Shown piece by piece: positions 9,888-17,804 of a stretch of 58,750 nt of DNA. The stretch comes from a virus. The stretch spans positions 1-58,750 of IMG/VR virus record IMGVR_UViG_3300000928_002271; one strand, 5' to 3'. Position 1 is the stretch's first letter. Each line of letters opens with the position of its first letter. The notes beneath the pieces were generated by a model, which was not told the origin of the DNA, searched no databases, and saw only the letters and a list, made by a program, of their open reading frames with translations. Position numbers and translations under genes: made by a program.

Positions 9888-10502
9888 CTATCTACATTCA
9901 CATTTATAATCGTCTAATTCTTTACTTACAGGTGCTTTATTAGGAAAATAATAACACTCTCTAATATCTCCTACAAGTAATTCTTTGTAATATCCTTTTG
10001 GGATAGCAGCGTTTGTAGGAACTCGTTTAGGAATTTCATCAAATTCTACTCGAATGAATACTTGAACATCTACAAAATCAGCTAAATAACGTTCTCTATT
10101 TTCTAACTTTTTCCAAACACCTCTATTTAAAGATTGATGTTGGAGGGAGCAGTTGATGAAAGTAAAAGTTTCATAAAGCATATCTTCATTACAATTAAAT
10201 GAAGCTGCTGGAGCCATATGACCTTTATCCCATTCGTTGTTGTAATAATCATCATCATCTGATGTGTGGATGCCTCTTAAAAGATAAAAATCCATTCCAG
10301 CTCTAGATGCTTTACCATTAGGACAAGCTACTCCATAACGAATTGAAAGTGGACTTTCAAGGGGTTCGGAATACCAAATTTTAAAATAAGGGGTATTCCA
10401 TTCAACGCTGTCTCTTAAAGAGCTCTGTCCATAGGTTGTAAATGAGGATACCGAGAATACCACCCATAACAAGAAAGTAAAGTGTTGCCATTTTTTAAAC
10501 AT
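9888..10502 (-). CDS. Secreted DNA/RNA non-specific endonuclease (NucA/NucB type)
   Basis: From the ATG at 10502 the protein has 204 residues. An upstream start at 10535 would lie inside the preceding gene. The N-terminus (KKWQHFTFLLWVVFSVSSF) is a signal peptide ending near a TYGQ junction, typical of Bacteroidetes exports. The nuclease core shows DKGHMAPAA, the DRGH-type motif with the general-base His, followed by the metal-binding Asn region (TFINCSLQHQSLNRGVW). Substrates are single- and double-stranded DNA and RNA. Export suggests a role in the periplasm or outside, for example destroying competing phage DNA or scavenging nucleotides. Confidence 0.88.
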   Translation of the reverse strand: MFKKWQHFTFLLWVVFSVSSFTTYGQSSLRDSVEWNTPYFKIWYSEPLESPLSIRYGVACPNGKASRAGMDFYLLRGIHTSDDDDYYNNEWDKGHMAPAASFNCNEDMLYETFTFINCSLQHQSLNRGVWKKLENRERYLADFVDVQVFIRVEFDEIPKRVPTNAAIPKGYYKELLVGDIRECYYFPNKAPVSKELDDYKCECR

Positions 10503-10695
10503 AATTTTTTTTACAATTTTTACAAACATGAACATAGTGAGCTAGCCCAAAATTATTTCGAGTTACCTTAAATAAAAATTTAGGATCAAACGTATTTAAG
10601 CAGTCGTGGCAAACCTCTTTTTTTTGAAGTTTGCCACGTTTTGCTAGTTTGGGGATTCCATTTTTATCAAAAAATATTTCCTCTTTTTCTTCCAT
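10495..10695 (-). CDS. Small zinc-ribbon protein
   Basis: The 66-residue protein has two CxxC pairs (CHDC near residue 29 and CKNC near 58) separated by about 28 residues with HYVHVCKNC, the layout of a small zinc ribbon. The function is unknown. It overlaps the nuclease start by 8 bases and abuts the sulfotransferase-like gene. Confidence 0.72.
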   Translation of the reverse strand: MEEKEEIFFDKNGIPKLAKRGKLQKKEVCHDCLNTFDPKFLFKVTRNNFGLAHYVHVCKNCKKNYV

Positions 10696-11312
10696 TATTT
10701 AGTTCTCATTTCGTAATTAAAGATTTCAAAGTCTTTTTTATAAAATTCATTAATAATACGATACATATCGGGAGTATAGATTTTAGTCCAATCTCTTTCT
10801 ACGTATTCCATATTATTATGGACTTTTAATTTAGTATGGATTTTAAATTGAGCTGTTTTATTATGTTCCTCAGCAAATTTTTTCCAATCCTCATCTAAAT
10901 TTTCATATCGTAAAATACCATCTACTAAAATGAAATTTTTAACACATACAAATCTTGATTGGGGCCAAGTTAATTCGTGTTGGGTTAGTTCTTCATTTTG
11001 GTCTTCATAGAATGCTGAGCGAGATTCTAGGGCTTGGACGAATTGTTCAAAATTAAAAATCCCAAATCTACCCTCGATATCTTCAATTACACGAAGATAA
11101 TTCCAACATGAATAAGCTCTATCATACGGGTTACGACAAATAGCAAAACTTTTATATGAAGATAATAATTCTTCATCGTTGTGATTAATTTCATCCATAT
11201 AAACAGCGTGGTGGTGTCCACTATCTGTCTTGTTGGATAAAACGGCGAATGGGGCGTGCGAGGCATTTTTAGGAATGCCAGTAAAGATAATCTTGTGTTT
11301 GTGGAAAATCAT
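10695..11312 (-). CDS. Sulfotransferase-family protein
   Basis: From the ATG at 11312 the protein has 205 residues. A longer frame begins with TTG inside queE and is less likely. The start IIFTGIPKNAS is the 5'-phosphosulfate loop that binds PAPS, and AICRNPYDRAYSCWNYL is the 3'-phosphate-binding motif with conserved RNPYDR. These place it with Sulfotransfer_2-type enzymes, which move sulfate from PAPS to sugars or other hydroxyls. The acceptor is unknown and might be a cell-surface or virion glycan. It interrupts a 7-deazaguanine gene block, so a nucleobase substrate cannot be excluded. Confidence 0.78.
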   Translation of the reverse strand: MIFHKHKIIFTGIPKNASHAPFAVLSNKTDSGHHHAVYMDEINHNDEELLSSYKSFAICRNPYDRAYSCWNYLRVIEDIEGRFGIFNFEQFVQALESRSAFYEDQNEELTQHELTWPQSRFVCVKNFILVDGILRYENLDEDWKKFAEEHNKTAQFKIHTKLKVHNNMEYVERDWTKIYTPDMYRIINEFYKKDFEIFNYEMRTK

Positions 11313-11325
11313 TATTGAAAAGGTT

Positions 11326-12102
11326 TTAAACTTCCCGCTTAGTATCGTAAGCAATAATATGATCGCGGCCTGTCATATTATAACCGTGTTCCGCGCACAT
11401 CTCAAAGACCAAAGGATACATTTCAATTAGTGTTTCACGAGTATCCCCAGCCGGCATGACGTAAGTTTTGTCTTTAGGGATCTCCATTTCAACTCTAAAT
11501 GCCTCAATTTCCGCCAAATTCTCATCAGTGCCATCCCAAACTGGTTTGAAATGGTAATCTGTGTGGTAATCTAGGGTTTGACGAATAGCATCTTTGTTAA
11601 TGCGGAATTTATTATGTTGCTTAATCATTTTTTCATCAGCAATAGCTCCTTGTGGTGTAACAGCTCCTACTACAGGAACACTGTTAGAGAACTTTGGGGA
11701 CAAAGAAATAAGATCAAGCGGATAATCTGTTTGTAGGAAGTGAGAGCCTTCAGTCTCAATAGTAACAATAATACCTCTTTCTTTAGCGAAATGGGTGATT
11801 TCGTTTACTAATGCGGGGTGCATTGTTGGGCTGCCCCCTGTTAACATCATCTCTTTTACGTGAGGATTCTCATCATAAATATTGATAATGTCTTGGAATG
11901 AATAACCACCTTTCTCTGGGTGGATAGAAGTATACCAACTGTCACACCAACCACCTTCGCCAAAGTAGCAACGGTGGGTACAACCAGTAGTTCTAACTGC
12001 AATCGTAGGACGTCCAAAACGAGATCCCTCACTTTGAACGCAACGGTACAATTCTACAATTGGTAAAATTTTATTATAATCTTCAATTCTCTTAAGCTGC
12101 AT
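11326..12102 (-). CDS. queE: 7-carboxy-7-deazaguanine synthase (radical SAM)
   Basis: QueE turns 6-carboxytetrahydropterin into 7-carboxy-7-deazaguanine (CDG). From the ATG at 12102 the protein has 258 residues; the longer TTG start lies within queD. The [4Fe-4S]/SAM motif is CTHRC followed by a third Cys seven residues later (CYFGEGGWC), a variant spacing of the kind known in QueE. TGGSPTMHP binds SAM, and the N-terminal VQSEGSRFGRPTIAVRTTGC is typical QueE. It overlaps queD by 11 bases. Confidence 0.93.
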   Translation of the reverse strand: MQLKRIEDYNKILPIVELYRCVQSEGSRFGRPTIAVRTTGCTHRCYFGEGGWCDSWYTSIHPEKGGYSFQDIINIYDENPHVKEMMLTGGSPTMHPALVNEITHFAKERGIIVTIETEGSHFLQTDYPLDLISLSPKFSNSVPVVGAVTPQGAIADEKMIKQHNKFRINKDAIRQTLDYHTDYHFKPVWDGTDENLAEIEAFRVEMEIPKDKTYVMPAGDTRETLIEMYPLVFEMCAEHGYNMTGRDHIIAYDTKREV

Positions 12103-12550
12103 AGATTGCTGAGTTTTTGTGGTTTTCCATGAATTTAACTTTAACAACCTTTACGCGACCTTCAGTCTCAAGTTGTACAAAGTCATTTAACGTATGATAA
12201 AGATATTCAGCAAATTTTTCAGCGCCTACTGCTTCTATTACTCGCAGTTGAATAACACCTCTATCGTGCATATCACGGAAGTTATCTAGTTCAGGATCAT
12301 CTTCTGCTACAACAACAGTATGATCGAACATATATTCCATCCATTCTTTAGGTTGACGACCTTCAATAAGGTTTTTGGCACGTTTCATACCACCAAAGTC
12401 CCAAACCCAGTTGCGGTGATCTAATTCACCCTCGAATGTAACTTCAAATTCTACGTCATAACCATGAAGGTATTGACAGTGAGTAGTATTCGCTCTCCAT
12501 TGACGGAAGCAGGTACTAAACCCATCAAACTTTTTTCTTGACTTAAACAT
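12092..12550 (-). CDS. queD: 6-carboxytetrahydropterin synthase
   Basis: QueD converts dihydroneopterin triphosphate to 6-carboxytetrahydropterin. The 152-residue protein from the ATG at 12550 shows the zinc-binding HCQYLHGYD (HxxxxHGH-like) motif, an upstream Cys in the STCFRQWRA segment and LDHRNWVWDFGGMK, the active-site Asp region. The C-terminal VIEAVGAEKFAEYL supplies the pterin-binding Glu region. The alternative TTG start six bases upstream is less likely. It overlaps the thioredoxin gene by 8 bases. Confidence 0.9.
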   Translation of the reverse strand: MFKSRKKFDGFSTCFRQWRANTTHCQYLHGYDVEFEVTFEGELDHRNWVWDFGGMKRAKNLIEGRQPKEWMEYMFDHTVVVAEDDPELDNFRDMHDRGVIQLRVIEAVGAEKFAEYLYHTLNDFVQLETEGRVKVVKVKFMENHKNSAIYAA

Positions 12551-12800
12551 TAGCAAAGTTTTTATAATTTTCCATTAAAAACGATTTTTGTTGAATACCA
12601 ACGTGACGTGTTATTTCTTTGCCTGTATTATCAACTAAAATCACAGTGGGAACGTTACGAACCCCATATTTAATAGCCAAATCACTTTGTTCGTCTACGT
12701 TAACTTTTTCAACAATAATTTCTTGTGACACTTGCTCCATAATAGGTCCAAATGATCTACAAGGACCACACCAAGGGGCACTAAAATATAAATATCTCAT
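12543..12800 (-). CDS. Thioredoxin-like protein
   Basis: This compact 85-residue thioredoxin has the active site WCGPC at residues 10-14 and the cis-Pro loop VRNVPTVIL near 47-55. It probably provides reducing equivalents, most obviously for the phage ribonucleotide reductase encoded at 22083-26340, although it sits among the 7-deazaguanine genes. It is shorter than host thioredoxins (about 105), as is usual for phage versions. Confidence 0.92.
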   Translation of the reverse strand: MRYLYFSAPWCGPCRSFGPIMEQVSQEIIVEKVNVDEQSDLAIKYGVRNVPTVILVDNTGKEITRHVGIQQKSFLMENYKNFANV

Positions 12801-13138
12801 ACTAATTCTTCTATAAATCCTAAAGTTTCACTAAATAACAACACGGCAGCTGCTAACCACATATTATATGGTAGTAATACATATCCAATAACTCGTACAG
12901 TTGATTTTAGAAAGCTAATATATCTATGCCATTTTTGATTTGGCATATGTTTAAGTTCTTTTTGTTGTTCATCCCAGTGTTCTTGGTTTTTACCACTAAA
13001 AATATCTCTGTAGAGATTGCTTCTATCACTCATTTTTTTATTTTTTAATTCATTTATTAACATAGAAGTAGGGTTGTGAGCAAGAATCATGTGATTCTGC
13101 TCACTAACCTCTCTTCCGTAAACATCTTTAACCGGCAT
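12797..13138 (-). CDS. Hypothetical protein with C-terminal membrane segment
   Basis: The 113-residue protein has a charged N-terminal two thirds and a hydrophobic C-terminal stretch (VIGYVLLPYNMWLAAAVLLF, about residues 84-103) that would form one long or two short membrane helices. I do not recognise it. It overlaps both queC (11 bases) and the thioredoxin gene (4 bases), so it is co-translated with the deazaguanine genes. Confidence 0.7.
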   Translation of the reverse strand: MPVKDVYGREVSEQNHMILAHNPTSMLINELKNKKMSDRSNLYRDIFSGKNQEHWDEQQKELKHMPNQKWHRYISFLKSTVRVIGYVLLPYNMWLAAAVLLFSETLGFIEELV

Positions 13139-13946
13139 GACTAGCTAAAACTTTTTCAACATGAGATCGGGCTACCTCCCAACTCACTGGTCCTGTTTCG
13201 TCTTCATACTGAACTGGATCTTGTCTATCAAGGGATATAAAGGCTTCAATGCGCTCCACACTAGAAGCAGACTTATAGTCACTATTGCCACTAGGATAAG
13301 GCTTATAACTTGTGTTAGTTCGTTTATAAACTTCATCAAAATCAATTTCTAGTTCATAACAGAGGCGTTCTCCATCTTGCAAAATTGTAAATTTATCACC
13401 TTTAAGATAAGGTGTAAAATAACTTACATTTTCGGCACCCCAGTTACCTATTCTAAAAGCGTAATCATCTGCGTCTCGGAATTCTTGACGACAATCCGGA
13501 TAAATTGCATGATCACCTGCATGAATTCCCATTGCAATGTCACACATTTCACCTGTTTTATCAGCAATTGAAAGTGCTACTGCCTGAGTGATCGAAGCAA
13601 ATATTTTATTGCGGTTAGGAACAACAGTTGCTTTCATGTTTTCTTCAGCATAATGTCCTTCTGGTACCTCATCGCCACCTTCTACCAATGCTGAATTTAA
13701 TAGGTCTGTTAAACCATCTAATTTGATTACTCGGTAACGAACATCGTAACCACTAGCTTTTAAATAGTTGACTAATGATTGAGCTCGCTCTAATTCAACT
13801 CGGTGTTTTTGTCCGTAATCAAAAGACAAAGCCGTTACTGTATCAAATTCCTTGATACATTTGAGCAACAAAGTACTCGAATCCATACCACCTGAAAGTG
13901 ATACTACTGCGTGTTTTCCTTGATTAAAATCCATTTCTAACTGCAT
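13128..13946 (-). CDS. queC: 7-cyano-7-deazaguanine (preQ0) synthase homologue lacking the zinc cysteines
   Basis: QueC makes preQ0 from CDG in two ATP-dependent steps through an amide intermediate (ADG). The 272-residue protein has the PP-loop SLSGGMDSS near residue 16, ALSFDYGQKHR, NRNKIFASI and a CDIAMGIHAGD segment, all strongly QueC. The C-terminal zinc site, normally a Cys followed by CxxCxxC, is replaced by a Ser/Tyr-rich stretch (NTSYKPYPSGNSDYKSASS, near residues 217-235) with no Cys. The VERIEAF sequence after it aligns well, so this is substitution rather than deletion. The product could be preQ0, or synthesis could stop at the amide. Confidence 0.9.
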   Translation of the reverse strand: MQLEMDFNQGKHAVVSLSGGMDSSTLLLKCIKEFDTVTALSFDYGQKHRVELERAQSLVNYLKASGYDVRYRVIKLDGLTDLLNSALVEGGDEVPEGHYAEENMKATVVPNRNKIFASITQAVALSIADKTGEMCDIAMGIHAGDHAIYPDCRQEFRDADDYAFRIGNWGAENVSYFTPYLKGDKFTILQDGERLCYELEIDFDEVYKRTNTSYKPYPSGNSDYKSASSVERIEAFISLDRQDPVQYEDETGPVSWEVARSHVEKVLASHAG

Positions 13947-13978
13947 TTATATTTGCCAGGTATTTTAAGCGTATAGGC

Positions 13979-14479
13979 TTACGCTATTCCTAATTTTCTT
14001 TCTAGTCGAGCAAACTCTGGATCGATTACATCATCCCAGTAGTACTCACCTTCGAATTCGTCTTCAGATTCAGGTTCAGTTTCTAAAGTCAAGTATTGAC
14101 CAGCATCTGTAATTTTAATAACACCAATTGGATCGTATGCTTCATCCCAATAACGTGCTGTAAATATAATGTCTGGGTCAATAGTAACCAACTGTCGGTG
14201 CATTTCTTTTAGCATATCTGAAGGAGGGTACCAAGCTGATTCAAGCCCAAATTCATACGATGTTTCATCTTGGCCGTAAATATCATATTTAGTTACCCAT
14301 TTAGATCCTACTTTATCAATAAAGTTCTCAGCTTCAGCGCCAAAAACATCTACAATATGTGGAGTATCTCCTTCATTAGGATATTTCCCATCATTACAAT
14401 TTTCGTATCGTTCTACAAAATAATTGATAGCCTCAGGTGTGCCTTCAATTTTAACGTCTGTTCTACAAGTATTTGCCAT
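13979..14479 (-). CDS. Hypothetical protein, possibly YubB ferredoxin-like (DUF1281) fold
   Basis: The 166-residue acidic protein starts MANTCRTDVKIEGTPEAI, reminiscent of the small YubB/DUF1281-type proteins that open with a MAN-C beta strand and carry W/Y-rich cores (ESAWYPPS, ARYWDEAYDP). That comparison is from memory and weak. It overlaps the next gene by one base. Confidence 0.65.
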   Translation of the reverse strand: MANTCRTDVKIEGTPEAINYFVERYENCNDGKYPNEGDTPHIVDVFGAEAENFIDKVGSKWVTKYDIYGQDETSYEFGLESAWYPPSDMLKEMHRQLVTIDPDIIFTARYWDEAYDPIGVIKITDAGQYLTLETEPESEDEFEGEYYWDDVIDPEFARLERKLGIA

Positions 14480-14661
14480 TAGTCTTCAATCCAATAATCA
14501 GTTCCACCATCTTTATCTCGTGTGAATTCAAATTCATCACACACTTCATCCATTACATCATCAGCACCATCATCGCCTGATTTGTAACGCTCGAGTTGCT
14601 CATCTGTGAGCTCTACAGCATAAAAGTTGTAGGTTGTTTCGCATCTAATTAGTTTTGCCAT
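14479..14661 (-). CDS. Small acidic hypothetical protein
   Basis: From the ATG at 14661 it has 60 residues. A TTG start at 14688 would overlap the upstream gene. It begins AKLIRCETTYNFYAVELT and is rich in Asp and Glu, with no known domain. Confidence 0.65.
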   Translation of the reverse strand: MAKLIRCETTYNFYAVELTDEQLERYKSGDDGADDVMDEVCDEFEFTRDKDGGTDYWIED

Positions 14662-14668
14662 TTTGTTT

Positions 14669-15124
14669 TTAATTAAAGTTTGTGTCAAAAAATATTGCTA
14701 GTCCATCACTTGGGAGGAATATAGTAACCATTTTATTTGTTCCATCCTCATATTCATTTACAATAATAGTGATTTTCTGCCCATCTGTTATTTGAACAGC
14801 ATCAATATCAAGAAAACGACCACCATATTTATTTTCCCCTACCTCGTAGTTGTAGATGTTCATTTCATAAAACTCACCATCAGAGATGTTATACATTTTA
14901 ATGTAACCTGTTCCATTATCATTAAAGTATGTTAACCAAACATTGGTTTCAGGGCGACGTTCATCTTTGTCGAAGAACATCCATTTTTCGTCTAAATCAC
15001 TCCATACCATTCTTTGAGTTGAGGTATGGCGGGTGATTAAAACGCTAGGTTCTTGAGCTGGCTTTTGTCCGTAAACACTAAGAGTGGTTAGGGTTATTAA
15101 AAGGCCAAATAATAGCTTTTTCAC
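14669..15124 (-). CDS. Secreted hypothetical protein with signal peptide
   Basis: The 151-residue protein opens with a clear signal peptide (KKLLFGLLITLTTLSVYGQ), ending in the YGQ junction common in Bacteroidetes. The mature part is rich in aromatic and acidic residues with alternating strands, and no family is recognised. It is one of three phage proteins here predicted to be exported, with the nuclease at 9888 and the large protein at 23792. Confidence 0.75.
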   Translation of the reverse strand: MKKLLFGLLITLTTLSVYGQKPAQEPSVLITRHTSTQRMVWSDLDEKWMFFDKDERRPETNVWLTYFNDNGTGYIKMYNISDGEFYEMNIYNYEVGENKYGGRFLDIDAVQITDGQKITIIVNEYEDGTNKMVTIFLPSDGLAIFFDTNFN

Positions 15125-15312
15125 TTATTAAAATATTCAGTTAAAAATTCTTTAGGATACATCATAACAGATCCTTTGTATTTAGGGTTTGAAACTTCTT
15201 TGGTTTCAAATCCAACTTTTGCTTTAGCAGCTGCTGCAGCTACTTGTTTACCTAGTTCACCACCAGCGGGACGTCCCAGGAAGTCATAAAGACTCATCAT
15301 TTCATTTTCCAT
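15121..15312 (-). CDS. Small hypothetical protein
   Basis: It has 63 residues from the ATG at 15312, which follows the DpdA-like stop codon by one base. Another ATG at 15324 would overlap that gene by 11 bases. The sequence SLYDFLGRPAGGELGKQVA has a Gly/Ala-rich centre. The function is unknown. Confidence 0.68.
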   Translation of the reverse strand: MENEMMSLYDFLGRPAGGELGKQVAAAAAKAKVGFETKEVSNPKYKGSVMMYPKEFLTEYFNK

Positions 15313-15313
15313 A

Positions 15314-16102
15314 TTACAAATCATTTATTTCACAAAACTTACAAATGTTATTTGCTAAAATGTCGTAATCAATTTGATCACTTAACATATAAAAATAATC
15401 ATTCATATTTGCTTTTGGTTTAGCATCTAAACCAGCATTACTATAACGAATACCTTCTAACGCAGCCATTACTGGGTTAGATGTATCGATTGATTCAATA
15501 AAATTAAATCCTCTATACCAACCAAATTCTTGTGGTACAGCACAACCTAACAAATGAACACGATCATTATCGTGAATTACTTTTGTTTTGTATAGCGCTG
15601 AGATAACAGATAATCGACCAAGTGCTTTACCAAGGTCACGATTAGGGTGAGGAACAACATCGTTATAATAACTAGCCCCATATGAGAATGCGATTTTTTC
15701 ATACCCTAAATCTTTATAAGTTTGGTAGCAAGTTGCTGCTTCGTGGATTGTTTGAGCTTGAACAACTGCTACTTTAGTAACGCCTTTAGGTAGTTCAATT
15801 TGAGACCATTTACGAGCATTTACTACTGAAGCGTCTCGGTTTTCCCAAACATCAGGGACAACAAATTCATTAGGACGAAGTTGTTCAATCCAATGCATCA
15901 AACGAGCACTATCATAAGCATGACCTAACTCGTGAAGCGAGTTATCCATGATAATATAGCGTCCTTGTTTTTTAGATTCTAAAAAATATTCTAGGTATGC
16001 TGGTTCTTCATCCAGCAAGTGAGGTAAACAATAATCGTAATCATTAAAATTACGACTATCTTCGAGTAAACATAACGGTGTTTCGTGGCTAACTTTTATC
16101 AT
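15314..16102 (-). CDS. dpdA: DpdA-like DNA guanine transglycosylase (TGT-superfamily)
   Basis: The 262-residue protein resembles phage DpdA, a tRNA-guanine transglycosylase relative that exchanges guanine in DNA for a 7-deazaguanine base. Features that fit are RYIIMDNSLHELG with a candidate catalytic Asp near residue 53, NEFVVPDVWENR, a TIM-barrel-like strand KIAFSYGASY, and VHLLGCAVPQEF followed by FIESIDTSNP late in the chain. With folE, queD, queE and queC nearby it would complete base synthesis and insertion. It lacks a tRNA-binding extension and the zinc Cys cluster of bacterial Tgt. I am confident of the superfamily and somewhat less sure of the DNA substrate. Confidence 0.82.
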   Translation of the reverse strand: MIKVSHETPLCLLEDSRNFNDYDYCLPHLLDEEPAYLEYFLESKKQGRYIIMDNSLHELGHAYDSARLMHWIEQLRPNEFVVPDVWENRDASVVNARKWSQIELPKGVTKVAVVQAQTIHEAATCYQTYKDLGYEKIAFSYGASYYNDVVPHPNRDLGKALGRLSVISALYKTKVIHDNDRVHLLGCAVPQEFGWYRGFNFIESIDTSNPVMAALEGIRYSNAGLDAKPKANMNDYFYMLSDQIDYDILANNICKFCEINDL

Positions 16103-16126
16103 AACTTAAATATACAACCTTATTTT

Positions 16127-16762
16127 TTAAAGTCCAAATGCTTTAATAGTTTTCTCAAAAGGATTTCCTTCAATATTTTTTACTTGCTCTAACATTTCTT
16201 GAGCTAAATGTTGAACCTCACGTTGAGCATGTTCACTATTACGGAGTTGTTGGAAATGGGCAAATGAACGAAAATTAAACATTACATCCATTGTAATCTG
16301 GGAGTTGAATGTTTTGAAATAACGAGCAGATTCCTTAGCACGTTTACGTCCCAAAAATGGAGTAAAATATTCAAGTGCTTCGTGATACAGCTTATTTCCT
16401 TCTTCAGCATATTTTTCAAGTTTATTTAACCAACTATTACTCCAGTCATAAGGCAAATACATTTTATCTTCCTTAAGTTCTTTATAACGAGCTGATTCAC
16501 CATTAATTGAGACGCCAATTCGGTGTTTTAGTAGGTGAATATGAGTTGCTTGATCTACTGTTACTAAAAAGTGTAAAGACGATTTTTCAAATGGTGTATG
16601 ATGACCTTCAGTTGCGAGCATTGTAAGTAGTTTTTCTACTCGTCCCAATTTTTCCTCAGTCAAATCTCGTGAGGTTGAAGTCCAAGCTGATTGGGCATGG
16701 ATTAGATCACTACCATAATGTCCTAAAAGTTCTACTTTATTACTGGTTTTTGTTTCAAACAT
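16127..16762 (-). CDS. thyX: Flavin-dependent thymidylate synthase
   Basis: ThyX methylates dUMP to dTMP using methylenetetrahydrofolate and FADH2. The 211-residue length is normal, and the family signature RHRxxSxNxxSxRY appears as KHRIGVSINGESARY (about residues 80-94). Early HTPFE and late RNSEHAQREVQ match substrate and flavin contacts. It joins NrdA/NrdB, FolE and the MazG-like protein as phage nucleotide-supply functions. Confidence 0.95.
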   Translation of the reverse strand: MFETKTSNKVELLGHYGSDLIHAQSAWTSTSRDLTEEKLGRVEKLLTMLATEGHHTPFEKSSLHFLVTVDQATHIHLLKHRIGVSINGESARYKELKEDKMYLPYDWSNSWLNKLEKYAEEGNKLYHEALEYFTPFLGRKRAKESARYFKTFNSQITMDVMFNFRSFAHFQQLRNSEHAQREVQHLAQEMLEQVKNIEGNPFEKTIKAFGL

Positions 16763-16763
16763 A

Positions 16764-16928
16764 TTATTTTACGTGTTTAAGTTTTTCTTGAACTTCTTCT
16801 ATTCTTCGTTTATATTCGTCCTGTTTTTCAGTATAACCATTCAAACGAGCACGCTTATAACGCTTTTGTAATTGATGTAATTTATGACCAAGCTTAAAGC
16901 GATCCCACTTTCTTAGTATTTTCTTCAT
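16764..16928 (-). CDS. Small basic coiled-coil protein
   Basis: An ATG at 16928 opens a 54-residue frame ending just before thyX. It is strongly basic with Lys/Arg/Gln/Glu helical heptads (KLHQLQKRYKRARLNG and EYKRRIEEVQEKLKH). The function is unknown. Close packing between thyX and the upstream gene supports it as real. Confidence 0.6.
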   Translation of the reverse strand: MKKILRKWDRFKLGHKLHQLQKRYKRARLNGYTEKQDEYKRRIEEVQEKLKHVK

Positions 16929-17028
16929 TCTTATTTGTTTTATTTTTATAATCTAATTCCATCAAACGAGCTAGAGCATTATCCATAGCTGTAGGATTAC
17001 TCTGATGGATATTTTTAATATACGACAT
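16894..17028 (-). CDS. Small hypothetical protein
   Basis: The frame gives 44 residues from the ATG at 17028, which lies 19 bases after the stop of the upstream gene. Longer in-frame ATGs at 17115 and 17127 would overlap that gene by 68-80 bases and seem less likely. It is Asn/Lys-rich with no recognised motif, and its 3' end overlaps the next small gene. Confidence 0.5.
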   Translation of the reverse strand: MSYIKNIHQSNPTAMDNALARLMELDYKNKTNKNEENTKKVGSL

Positions 17029-17047
17029 CCACTCTATAAACCCACGT

Positions 17048-17575
17048 TTACGATTTGCGGGGTCGACCACGTCCGCGCTTGCGGTTTTCAGCTGGAGTTG
17101 GGTATTTGAATTCATTGCAATAATCATAATAATCCAATAAAGTTAAGTTCCAATTACATAATTCATCAATCAACTCATCTCGAGTTATTTTAAATGCGGT
17201 AGTAAAAGCATCATAAATAGCCTCTAAACGAGCTGTTTCTTCCTTTTCGTGATCTAATAATAAACGACGATAACGAGATACATCAACAGTAGTTTTTTCG
17301 TATTGCGATTGGTAATCGTCTGTGGCTAAATTCAGCTTTTTACGCGCTTGTAACGCAGCGTTCTGCGCTTGCCAATAGTAGCATGAGAAATCAAAGTCGC
17401 CGTTTATAATGCGGTCTTTTAGAGGCGCACGTTTGCCTAGTGGAGCACCTTTTTGGGTATGGGTTCTCCACCACATAAACTTGTTGTAGTTGAGTGGTTG
17501 GAGCTTTGCAATCTCCTTCTCAATAACCTCCTCAGGTTGTGTAATAAATGAATCTAAAAAACAATTAAAAGGCAT
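17048..17575 (-). CDS. Hypothetical protein with C-terminal AT-hook-like motif
   Basis: The 175-residue protein has a mostly helical, Tyr/Trp-rich body and ends in a basic tail RKRGRGRPRKS (about 165-175), which contains GRPRK, the core of the AT-hook that binds the minor groove of AT-rich DNA. It overlaps the upstream gene by 11 bases. A DNA-binding role is likely from the tail; the body is unrecognised. Confidence 0.72.
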   Translation of the reverse strand: MPFNCFLDSFITQPEEVIEKEIAKLQPLNYNKFMWWRTHTQKGAPLGKRAPLKDRIINGDFDFSCYYWQAQNAALQARKKLNLATDDYQSQYEKTTVDVSRYRRLLLDHEKEETARLEAIYDAFTTAFKITRDELIDELCNWNLTLLDYYDYCNEFKYPTPAENRKRGRGRPRKS

Positions 17576-17801
17576 CCTCTATTTTTCCTGGGTTTCTAAG
17601 TAACACATTACGTAAATCTTGGAGTGAACGATAATCATTAACTTCGTCTAACTCACTAGATTCTGGGTTTTCTTTTGGTTTAGGTGTATGAGATTTAAGC
17701 ATCTCAGGGCGATTTTCCCTAATCCACCGAATGTAACCTGGATCGAATTGTTGGACATCAGTCCAAAGTTGACCCTTATATTTTCCTGATCTTAGAATCA
17801 T
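17565..17801 (-). CDS. Small protein with GKYKG...DPGYIRWI motif (DUF3820-like)
   Basis: The 78-residue protein begins RSGKYKGQLWTDVQ and continues FDPGYIRWIRENRP, a module seen in short DUF3820-type proteins and at the ends of some exonucleases. The family assignment is from memory and its biochemical role is unknown. The C-terminal half is acidic and probably disordered. Confidence 0.65.
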   Translation of the reverse strand: MILRSGKYKGQLWTDVQQFDPGYIRWIRENRPEMLKSHTPKPKENPESSELDEVNDYRSLQDLRNVLLRNPGKIEDAF

Positions 17802-17804
17802 TTA

